From: Clostridia bacterium
GTDB taxonomy: Bacteria; Bacillota; Clostridia; Oscillospirales; CAG-272
Assembly (NCBI GenBank): GCA_017631215.1
Contig: JAGBTR010000161.1
Span: forward strand, 1 to 5,478
Length of the DNA stretch: 5,478 nt
Reading direction: 5' to 3'
The translations under genes were made by a program, and so were the position numbers. This document shows positions 1-4,680 of this stretch, one piece after another. The notes under the pieces were generated by a model. The model did no database searches, was not told the DNA's origin, and saw only the letters and a program-made list of their open reading frames with translations. Within the stretch, counting starts at the first letter, position 1, and the number at the start of each line of letters is the position of its first letter.

Positions 1-31
1 GAGGAAAAATGTTGACAAACATTTTTGCCTC
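1..31. repeat. AT-rich perfect hairpin at left edge
   Basis: AAAAATGTT (5-13) and AACATTTTT (18-26) are perfect inverted repeats around a GACA loop. GAGG (1-4) pairs further out with CCTC (28-31), leaving G27 as a single bulge. The T run lies inside the stem arm, so it could serve as an intrinsic terminator on either strand for genes outside the window. Its partner gene is not visible, so the role is unknown. Confidence 0.45.
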
Positions 32-78
32 GGGGCGGAAATATCGATAGCTGACGCGCCGCACCACGGGAATCCAAA

Positions 79-271
79 GGGCAGAGCCCCCGCAAGAGTT
101 TTGCGTTCGCGCTTGCGCGATGCTCACGCAAGTGAGCAAGCAAAATCTCTGGGAACTCGGCTTGCCGAGTTCGGATTTCTTGCTTCGTTCTTTGCCACAA
201 GGCAAAGAATGAAGACCACTTCCCGCGAGCGCGCGCCCGAAGGGCGCAGTGTGAGCGTAACGAGGAGAAGT
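79..271 (+). other. Hairpin array, candidate structured RNA or palindromic element
   Basis: Consecutive inverted repeats fill this stretch. GGGC 79-82 pairs with GCCC 86-89. AGAGTTTTGC 95-104 pairs with 140-150 (one bulged T at 146) and encloses two hairpins: 107-111 with 116-120 (CTTG loop) and 122-127 with 132-137 (GCAA loop). GAACTCGG 153-160 pairs with 165-172 (CTTG loop). CTTCGTTCTTTGCC 183-196 pairs with 201-214 (ACAA loop, one G-T pair). ACTTC 218-222 pairs with GAAGT 267-271 and encloses GCGCCC 233-238 with GGGCGC 242-247. On the plus strand the loops read as stable RNA tetraloops (GNRA, CUUG) and the single wobble is G-U; on the minus strand it would be a C-A mismatch. This favours a plus-strand transcript if the region is RNA. 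No known RNA family was recognised. It could equally be a mosaic of dispersed palindromic repeats. Confidence 0.5.
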
Positions 272-340
272 TGTTCAGCACACAACCCATTTTTGCAATT
301 TTTTTAACAAGAATATGCACCTTGCCCAGTTTACCGCGAC

Positions 341-360
341 GGAATATACCCATATTTGCC
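341..360. promoter_or_regulatory. Dyad upstream of the EIIC promoter, possible operator
   Basis: AATAT (343-347) and ATATT (352-356) form an inverted repeat around ACCC. GG (341-342) and CC (359-360) add imperfect outer symmetry. The site ends ten bases before the -35 hexamer, a position that would suit an activator. Short AT-rich dyads arise easily by chance, so this is weak evidence. Confidence 0.2.
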
Positions 361-370
361 ATTTTTGGTC

Positions 371-399
371 TTGTAATCCTGCAAAAAAAATGTTATACT
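371..399 (+). promoter_or_regulatory. Sigma-A type promoter with extended -10, for the EIIC gene
   Basis: The -10 hexamer TATACT (394-399) is preceded by TGT (391-393), giving an extended -10. The -35 candidate TTGTAA (371-376) matches four of six consensus bases at a 17-bp spacing. The spacer carries a run of eight A (383-390). Transcription would start near 406, leaving a leader of about 40 nt before the ATG at 446. Confidence 0.6.
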
Positions 400-445
400 T
401 AAATAAAGTAAAACGCGAAAGCGCAAGAAAAAAGGAACTACCGTT

Positions 446-1594
446 ATGAAAGAAAAGCTCAAAGCCTTCGGTAAACGCTATTTTATCGACGCGATGGGCG
501 CTATGGCCCTTGGCCTCTTCGCCTCGTTGCTGATCGGTACCATCTTCGGTACGGTCGCTGATCTCATCACCAAAAACACCACCGCCTCCGCACTCCTTTG
601 GATCGCCTCCTGCTTCACCACCGTCGCAAGCTACGCCAAGGCCGCCACGGGTATGGCCATCGGCGTCGCGATCGCCTACAAGCTGGGCGCTAAGCCCCTC
701 GTCGTCTTCTCGTGCGCCGCGGTCGGTGCTATGTCCAACGCTATGGGCGCCGTGATGAACGGCGGTGCCATCGCCGCCTGGGCGTCGACCTCCAATACGG
801 TCGGTGAGGGCATCTTCTACAGTGCAGGTCCCGCGGGCGCCTTCTTTGCCGTCATCATCGCGGCTGAGATCGGTCAGCTTGTGGCGGGTAAGACCAAGGT
901 GGATATCCTCGTTACCCCCGTCGTCACGCTGCTCGTCGGCTTTGCGGCAAGCTGGCTGCTGTGTCCCCTCGTTTCCTACGTGATGTATTATCTCGGCGTG
1001 TTCATCGCCACCGCTACCACCTTCGCGCCCTTCTGGATGGGTATCGCTGTGTCCGTCGTGGTCGGCGTCATCCTGACGCTCCCCATCTCGTCGGCGGCCA
1101 TTTGTGCGATGATCTTCTCGGCGTCGGCGCTGACGGCGGCCGAGGCGGCAGGAACGGCAACGGGTCTGCTCCTCGCAGGCGGCGCGGCTACGGTCGGCTG
1201 CTGTGCCCAGATGGTCGGCTTTGCCGTGATGTCCTTCCGCGTCAACGGCTGGGGAGGCCTTGTCTCGCAGGGTCTTGGTACCTCGATGCTCCAGATGCCC
1301 AACATCTGCCGCAAGCCTCAGGTCTGGATCGCCCCCACGCTGGCGGCGGCCGTGCTCGGTCCCTTCTCGACACTGCTCTTTAAGCTGGAATGCACGGGCG
1401 TTTCGGCAGGTATGGGCACGTGCGGTATGGTCGGCCCCATCGGCATCATTTCGACGATGGAGCACTCGGCGATGATGTGGCTGGGCATTCTTGTGCTGTG
1501 CATCGTTGCCCCCGCTGTCCTCTCGCTTCTGTTCAGCCTCTTGATGGAAAAGCTGGGCTGGTACAGCAAGGAGGATCTGCGTCTGGCAGACTAA
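446..1594 (+). CDS. PTS EIIC-like membrane protein (PfoR/COG3641-type, PTS_EIIC_2 family)
   Basis: This 382-residue, highly hydrophobic protein has roughly eight to ten membrane segments (about 15-40, 55-75, 82-108, 128-148, 154-178, 182-212, 214-228, 238-265, 293-313, 343-366). Its Gly/Ala-rich helices and the conserved-looking stretch around 269-290 (GGLVSQGLGTSMLQMPN) resemble the PTS_EIIC_2 membrane permease domain. Members include PfoR of Clostridium perfringens, a putative regulator of perfringolysin expression. The start is ATG 446, with AAGGA at 432-436 nine bases upstream. The frame covers a whole single-domain protein of typical family length and ends with a short polar tail. No IIA or IIB domain is fused to it, and none is encoded nearby, so sugar phosphorylation would need partners elsewhere or the protein has a non-PTS transport or sensing role. 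It is flanked by its own promoter and terminator, which suggests a monocistronic unit. The family call is fairly secure; substrate and direction of transport are unknown. Confidence 0.82.
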   Translation: MKEKLKAFGKRYFIDAMGAMALGLFASLLIGTIFGTVADLITKNTTASALLWIASCFTTVASYAKAATGMAIGVAIAYKLGAKPLVVFSCAAVGAMSNAMGAVMNGGAIAAWASTSNTVGEGIFYSAGPAGAFFAVIIAAEIGQLVAGKTKVDILVTPVVTLLVGFAASWLLCPLVSYVMYYLGVFIATATTFAPFWMGIAVSVVVGVILTLPISSAAICAMIFSASALTAAEAAGTATGLLLAGGAATVGCCAQMVGFAVMSFRVNGWGGLVSQGLGTSMLQMPNICRKPQVWIAPTLAAAVLGPFSTLLFKLECTGVSAGMGTCGMVGPIGIISTMEHSAMMWLGILVLCIVAPAVLSLLFSLLMEKLGWYSKEDLRLAD

Positions 1595-1606
1595 TCAAAA
1601 CCAAGT

Positions 1607-1639
1607 GGCGACTTTCTGCGGAGAGTCGCCTCTTTTTTT
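1607..1639 (+). terminator. Intrinsic terminator of the EIIC gene
   Basis: GGCGACTTTC (1607-1616) pairs with GAGAGTCGCC (1621-1630), a 10-bp stem with one T-G wobble and a TGCG loop. TC and seven T (1633-1639) follow. It begins 12 bases after the EIIC stop codon. The T run ends 11 bases before the -35 element of the next gene, so the two genes are separate transcription units. Confidence 0.92.
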
Positions 1640-1650
1640 ATGCATAACGG

Positions 1651-1679
1651 TTGACGGCAGGCGCTTTTTTCTGTATAAT
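1651..1679 (+). promoter_or_regulatory. Near-consensus sigma-A promoter for the CotH-family gene
   Basis: TTGACG (1651-1656) and TATAAT (1674-1679) are separated by exactly 17 bp. This is five of six and six of six consensus matches at optimal spacing. Transcription would start around 1686 and give a leader of about 26 nt. No operator-like dyad is visible, so expression is probably strong and vegetative. Confidence 0.9.
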
Positions 1680-1699
1680 AGAGAAAAGTGATTCTGTAC

Positions 1700-1714
1700 G
1701 GAGGTTACCATATG
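1700..1714 (+). promoter_or_regulatory. Ribosome binding site that fixes the CotH-family start
   Basis: GGAGG (1700-1704) lies seven bases before ATG 1712. The in-frame GTG at 1688 lies upstream of this site and within a few bases of the predicted transcription start, so it cannot be the real start. Starting at 1712 also places a basic residue and a hydrophobic stretch directly at the N terminus, as a signal peptide needs. Confidence 0.85.
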
Positions 1715-4015
1715 AAAGCATACCCCCGCATTCTGACCGTTTTTGTGTGCGCGCTGCTGCTTCTTTCTACGCTCGTTTCTTGCGCGCCCACCACGCCCCC
1801 CGACATCCCCGACGTGCCCGATGTGCCCGACGTGCCCGATGTGCCCGATGTGCCCGATGCTCCCGTGACGCCGGACGAGCCCGATGCACCGGTGGTGCCC
1901 GATGAGCCCGTGATGCCCGAGGAACCGCTTGAGCCGCTCCCCGTCAATAGCTTTTCCCCCGTCGGCGAGAAGGCGGGCAAGCCGTTTTTGAACGAGTCGA
2001 GCGTGCCGCGCAAGACACTTGCACACGGCATCACCCGCTTTATGCTGATGCAGGAGTATAATCCGCACCTGCCCTTCAACGTCGCCTGCCATATCGAGGC
2101 CACGCGCATCACGGCGATGCTCCCCGCGGGCATCGACCTCTCGGCGATGGTCGTCTCGTTTAGCGATACCGTGGACGTCTTTTTGGGCGATAAGCGCATC
2201 TTCGACGGCGACACGCTGGATCTGCGCGAGCCGCTGGTGCTGACCACCGTCAACAGCGCGGGCAAGAGCGCCAACGTGATATTGGACGTCCAGACGCTGC
2301 GCACGGGTCTTCCCTCGGTCGCGCTGACGGTTGAGGAGTTCGCTGAGATCAATTCCAAGGAGGAATACCGCACGTCGACCTTCTATCTGGGCGGCGGTGA
2401 CCCCGCCATCTGCGACTATGCCACCGAGCTGACGGTCAACGTCGGCGCGCAGGTCAAGGGTCGCGGCAATTCCAGCTGGGGCTACCCCAAGCGCAGCTTC
2501 ACCGTCAAGCTGGACGAAAAGAAGAACCTTTTGGGGCTGGGTCGCTCGCGCAACTGGACGCTGGTCTCCAACTATCAGGATAAGTCGCTGATGCGCAACG
2601 AGATTGCGGCACAGCTGTCCGAGGCGTTCGGTCAGGAGGTCACGATGAACACGCGCAGCGTCGATCTGTGGCTCAACGGCGAATACTGGGGCAATTACCT
2701 GCTCATTGAAAAGATCGAGCTTGAGTCGGAGAGGATCGACCTGCCCGACTACGACGAGGTCGTCGATCCCTTTCAGGCGGGCGTCCTGCTTGAGTGGGAC
2801 GGTCACGTCAACGAGGTAGGCGAGGCGCAAAAGGCGCAGTGGCAGCAACGGACGGAGAACGTGACCTACGACCCCGTCGCGGACGTCCACTTTATGCGGG
2901 TGGACGGAGGCTGGCTCGTCATCCACAAGCCCTCGCCCTCGGTGATCACGGACGAGCAGCTTGAGCGGATCGAGACGGTCGTGCTGGGTGTGAACGCCGC
3001 GATGCAGGCGCGCGATTACGCACGTCTTTCGGAGTGCATCGATATGGATTCGTTTGCCTCGTGGATGCTGATTGAAGAGCTGATGAAGAATATGGACTCG
3101 CGCTTCCACAGCAGCTGTTATATGTATTTCGGCAAGGACGGCGTGCTGCATATGGGTCCCGTCTGGGATTTCGATATGTCGCTGGGTAACGCCAACTACG
3201 GCGGCATCGAGGATCCGAACGGTCAGTATATCTCCTCCTCGCGCTGGTATAAGCAGCTCGTGCGCATTCCCGAATTCTGTGAGCTGCTCGCCGAGAAGAT
3301 GGGCGCCGCGGGCAATGTGCTCAACGCGATGCCAAAGTATATCGACGACTATGCCGCTATGCTCGACCGCTCGCAGAAATATAACTTCGAGCGCTGGGAT
3401 ATTCTGAATATCAAGGTCGGCTGGAACCCGCAGAGCGTGGTCGATGCCAACACCTACGAAAAGCAGATCACACTGCTCAAGAATTACTACACGGCGCGAC
3501 TCGACGTCGTGCGTGAGTACATCATCGGTCTGACCGAGAGCATCGATCAGGGCACGACGGGCGTCGTCCTGCCGAGCGGTGCTCCGACCGCTCCCACCAA
3601 GGGTCTGACGCTTTGGACGGGCGCCGCACACGCCGAGGACGTTCGCTCGCTCAAGCATATCGTCAGCTTCTCGCCCGCCCTCGATCTTTCCGACTACGCC
3701 GAGGACGGCGTGGTCTGTATGACCTACTGGATCAGCTCGCTTAGCACGCTGACCTCGGGGCACCAGTTTGAGCTGACCTCGTCGGGCGGCCCCGATAGGG
3801 GCGAGTTCACCTGGGCGCTCAACCCCGCAAAGCAGATGAAGGCGGGCTCGTGGCAAACGCTGTACCTGCCGCTCTCGGAGTTTACACAGCAGAGCGGCGG
3901 CGTCACCCCCGACCTTTCCCATATCAACTATTTCCGCATCTACATCCACGTCGGTCAGACCGAGCATTTCTACGTCTCCGACCTGCGCGTGATGCATCTG
4001 GATGAGATCGAATAA
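1712..4015 (+). CDS. CotH-kinase-family surface lipoprotein
   Basis: The 767-residue protein starts with a lipoprotein signal peptide: MKAYPR, a hydrophobic core at 7-22 and lipobox LVSC with C24 as the lipidated residue. An acidic Pro-Asp-Val stalk follows (about 30-77). Residues 78-195 look like a small beta-sandwich module seen ahead of many exported CotH domains (pattern around LPAGIDLSAMVVSF at 137-150). The CotH domain spans about 200-610. Its family hallmarks are VKGRGNSSWGYPKRSF (248-263), DKSLMRN (290-296), LNGEYWGNYLLIEKIE (321-336) and GPVWDFDMSLGN (482-493), the last probably supplying metal-binding aspartates. The C-terminal 630-767 region is rich in beta strands and resembles a carbohydrate-binding type beta-sandwich, without a confident family match. 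Bacillus CotH is a protein kinase acting on spore coat proteins. The lipid anchor and vegetative promoter here suggest a cell-surface role instead, with unknown targets. It is monocistronic. Confidence 0.88.
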   Translation: MKAYPRILTVFVCALLLLSTLVSCAPTTPPDIPDVPDVPDVPDVPDVPDAPVTPDEPDAPVVPDEPVMPEEPLEPLPVNSFSPVGEKAGKPFLNESSVPRKTLAHGITRFMLMQEYNPHLPFNVACHIEATRITAMLPAGIDLSAMVVSFSDTVDVFLGDKRIFDGDTLDLREPLVLTTVNSAGKSANVILDVQTLRTGLPSVALTVEEFAEINSKEEYRTSTFYLGGGDPAICDYATELTVNVGAQVKGRGNSSWGYPKRSFTVKLDEKKNLLGLGRSRNWTLVSNYQDKSLMRNEIAAQLSEAFGQEVTMNTRSVDLWLNGEYWGNYLLIEKIELESERIDLPDYDEVVDPFQAGVLLEWDGHVNEVGEAQKAQWQQRTENVTYDPVADVHFMRVDGGWLVIHKPSPSVITDEQLERIETVVLGVNAAMQARDYARLSECIDMDSFASWMLIEELMKNMDSRFHSSCYMYFGKDGVLHMGPVWDFDMSLGNANYGGIEDPNGQYISSSRWYKQLVRIPEFCELLAEKMGAAGNVLNAMPKYIDDYAAMLDRSQKYNFERWDILNIKVGWNPQSVVDANTYEKQITLLKNYYTARLDVVREYIIGLTESIDQGTTGVVLPSGAPTAPTKGLTLWTGAAHAEDVRSLKHIVSFSPALDLSDYAEDGVVCMTYWISSLSTLTSGHQFELTSSGGPDRGEFTWALNPAKQMKAGSWQTLYLPLSEFTQQSGGVTPDLSHINYFRIYIHVGQTEHFYVSDLRVMHLDEIE
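1808..1861 (+). repeat. 9-bp tandem repeat encoding the Pro-Asp-Val stalk
   Basis: Five consecutive CCCGAYGTG units (1808-1852), differing only at the C/T wobble of the Asp codon, encode PDV repeats. A sixth unit (1853-1861) has GCT in place of GTG. More degenerate Pro/Asp/Glu/Val codons continue to about 1940. Because the unit is three codons long, gain or loss of copies would change stalk length without breaking the frame. Confidence 0.9.
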
Positions 4016-4060
4016 GACAAAAAATGATCCCGACAGCACCACACGGTCTGTCGGGATCAT
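4016..4060 (-). terminator. Intrinsic terminator of the MATE-RAYT unit, in the convergent gap
   Basis: Positions 4024-4036 and 4048-4060 are perfect 13-bp inverted repeats (arms TGATCCCGACAG and CTGTCGGGATCA plus one closing pair). ACC (4038-4040) and GGT (4045-4047) can extend the stem past a bulged C. Read on the minus strand the hairpin is followed by a run of T (complement of A 4019-4024), whereas on the plus strand it is followed by CGTATATG. The signal is therefore best oriented for the minus-strand RAYT gene, whose stop lies 54 bases away. It begins just nine bases after the CotH-family stop codon and may also slow or stabilise that transcript. Confidence 0.8.
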
Positions 4061-4113
4061 CGTATATGCAGGGAAAACGGTCGCGCGGTCATAGCGGCGG
4101 GGCGACTGTGTCC

Positions 4114-4662
4114 CTATTCTTCTGTGTATAGCTCATCATAGTACCAACGCATTGGGTTTTCGCAAATGTATCTCACGGTCTCTTCATAATCCTCTCGGCA
4201 GCGGATCACGTGCTCATAAAAAGATGTTTGGAACAGCTTCCCCGTTTGACCGAGCCTTTTGCATTCTCTCGTCGTTAACGATTTATACGCACAAACGATA
4301 TCCATTACTGTAGGGCGGGGGCTTGCTCCCGCCGTATCACCTGCCAAGATGAGGATCGCGTGGATATGGTTGGGCATGATCACGTATTTATCGATCGAAA
4401 GGCTGGGATAGCGGTCCTCGAGCAATAATAATTGTTCCTCCGCGATCGTCCCCAATGCCGTATACTCGATCCCGTTCGCTTCGGCGGGAGCAAGCCCCCG
4501 CCCTACGATGTGAGATAGTACACACCTTCTGTTTTGAGTACATATCGTAACAAAATATGCACCTGCTCCGCTATAATCGTAATGATCAAGTCGCGGATGC
4601 TTCCTTTTGGGCAGATCTTTTTTGTTATTCGGATCAGACCGTGAGGATCCTTCGCTTGTCAC
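4114..4662 (-). CDS. REP-associated tyrosine transposase (RAYT, Y1_Tnp HUH family)
   Basis: The 182-residue protein matches the small HUH single-strand transposases related to IS200/IS605 TnpA. KRKHPRLDHYDYSGAGAYFVT (19-39) is the typical N-terminal strand. MPNHIHAIL (96-104) holds the HUH-type metal-binding pair H99 and H101. FYEHVIRCREDYEE (148-161) holds Y149, the likely catalytic tyrosine. It lies 50 residues after the first His, similar to the spacing in Escherichia coli TnpA-REP, and YICENP (165-170) follows. RAYTs nick single-stranded REP hairpins and are usually single-copy, domesticated genes. The start is GTG 4662, preceded by AAAGGGGG, and overlaps the MATE stop as GTGA. The first 16 residues look non-conserved. 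Residues 53-60 and 110-118 are encoded by two inverted REP-like copies. GC content is about 47 percent in sampled stretches, against about 67 percent in a MATE sample, which suggests separate ancestry. The gene appears intact. Confidence 0.88.
   Translation of the reverse strand: MTSEGSSRSDPNNKKDLPKRKHPRLDHYDYSGAGAYFVTICTQNRRCVLSHIVGRGLAPAEANGIEYTALGTIAEEQLLLLEDRYPSLSIDKYVIMPNHIHAILILAGDTAGASPRPTVMDIVCAYKSLTTRECKRLGQTGKLFQTSFYEHVIRCREDYEETVRYICENPMRWYYDELYTEE
4310..4334 (+). repeat. REP-like element, copy A, inside the RAYT gene
   Basis: On the plus strand this reads GTAG (4310-4313) followed directly by an imperfect palindrome (4314-4333). Arm GGCGGGGG pairs with CTCCCGCC around a CTTG loop, with one G-T pair, and a final G follows. 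It is identical over all 25 bases to the reverse complement of 4482-4506, and the match stops on both sides. A 5' GTAG joined to a hairpin is the hallmark of REP elements recognised by E. coli RAYT. In the RAYT reading frame it encodes TAGASPRPT (residues 110-118), in the variable loop right after the HIH strand. Confidence 0.85.
4482..4506 (-). repeat. REP-like element, copy B, inside the RAYT gene
   Basis: This is the perfect inverted copy of 4310-4334, with its GTAG on the minus strand at 4506-4503 and its hairpin at 4502-4483. It lies in the sense direction of the RAYT gene and encodes VGRGLAPA (residues 53-60), continuing into GAA for Glu61. The two copies face each other, with GTAG at the outer ends and 147 bp between them, an arrangement like the REP/inverse-REP pairs (BIMEs) of enterobacteria. 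In mRNA this copy can fold with a G-U pair and a stable CUUG loop. Confidence 0.85.
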
Positions 4663-4680
4663 GCCTTACCCCCTTTACTC
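4659..4680 (-). promoter_or_regulatory. Shine-Dalgarno and GTGA start-stop overlap between MATE and RAYT
   Basis: On the minus strand AAAGGGGG lies about seven bases before the GTG at 4662-4660. The GTG shares its TG with the TGA stop of the MATE gene (4661-4659). A purine-rich ribosome binding site embedded in the last MATE codons plus a 4-bp overlap is the usual layout for translational coupling. No separate promoter for the RAYT gene was seen in the region just upstream. Confidence 0.6.

Larger units (their letters stand above)
1..445. other. Gene-free leader region with many hairpins
   Basis: No believable coding sequence is visible here. The short open frames run through hairpin sequence, lack ribosome binding sites and give low-complexity Arg/Ser-rich peptides. 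The left part (1-31) is an AT-rich palindrome. The middle (79-271) is an array of GC-rich hairpins, described separately. A T-rich patch follows (290-305, with seven T at 299-305). The right part (about 306-445) is AT-richer and holds the promoter and ribosome binding site of the EIIC gene. The border between the hairpin array and the promoter region is sharp in composition. Confidence 0.75.

Noticed and set aside
12..47. TTGACA at 12-17 as the -35 of a promoter for the hairpin array
   Set aside because: No acceptable -10 lies 16-18 bp downstream (the sequence there is GC-rich); the nearest AT-rich hexamer, TATCGA at 42-47, is 24 bp away. The match is part of the 1-31 palindrome.
85..93. AGCCCCCGC shared between the leader array and the REP-like elements
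   Set aside because: Only nine bases match, the GTAG and paired arms are missing, and short GC-rich words recur by chance in this genome.
101..307. A 68-residue plus-strand frame in the leader region
   Set aside because: It starts at TTG without a ribosome binding site, and its sequence is dictated by the hairpin arms.
275..1465. A 396-residue open frame on the minus strand across the EIIC gene
   Set aside because: Its product is a very Arg/Gly/Asp/His-rich low-complexity chain, typical of the antisense of a hydrophobic GC-rich gene, while the plus strand gives a clear membrane protein.
1688..1711. Upstream GTG start for the CotH-family gene
   Set aside because: It precedes the Shine-Dalgarno site and lies at the predicted transcription start; ATG 1712 fits both the ribosome binding site and the signal peptide.
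1595..4060. An 821-residue open frame on the minus strand across the whole CotH-family gene
   Set aside because: It exactly mirrors the CotH coding frame, which has strong C/G third-base bias that removes antisense stops. The product is rich in Arg, His, Asp and Val with no recognisable domain, and it runs through the EIIC terminator arm region and the 4024-4060 hairpin.
4061..4113. Possible degenerate third REP copy after the RAYT stop (around 4091-4116)
   Set aside because: Only scattered GGCGGGGC-like similarity and weak symmetry are present, with no intact GTAG-hairpin unit.
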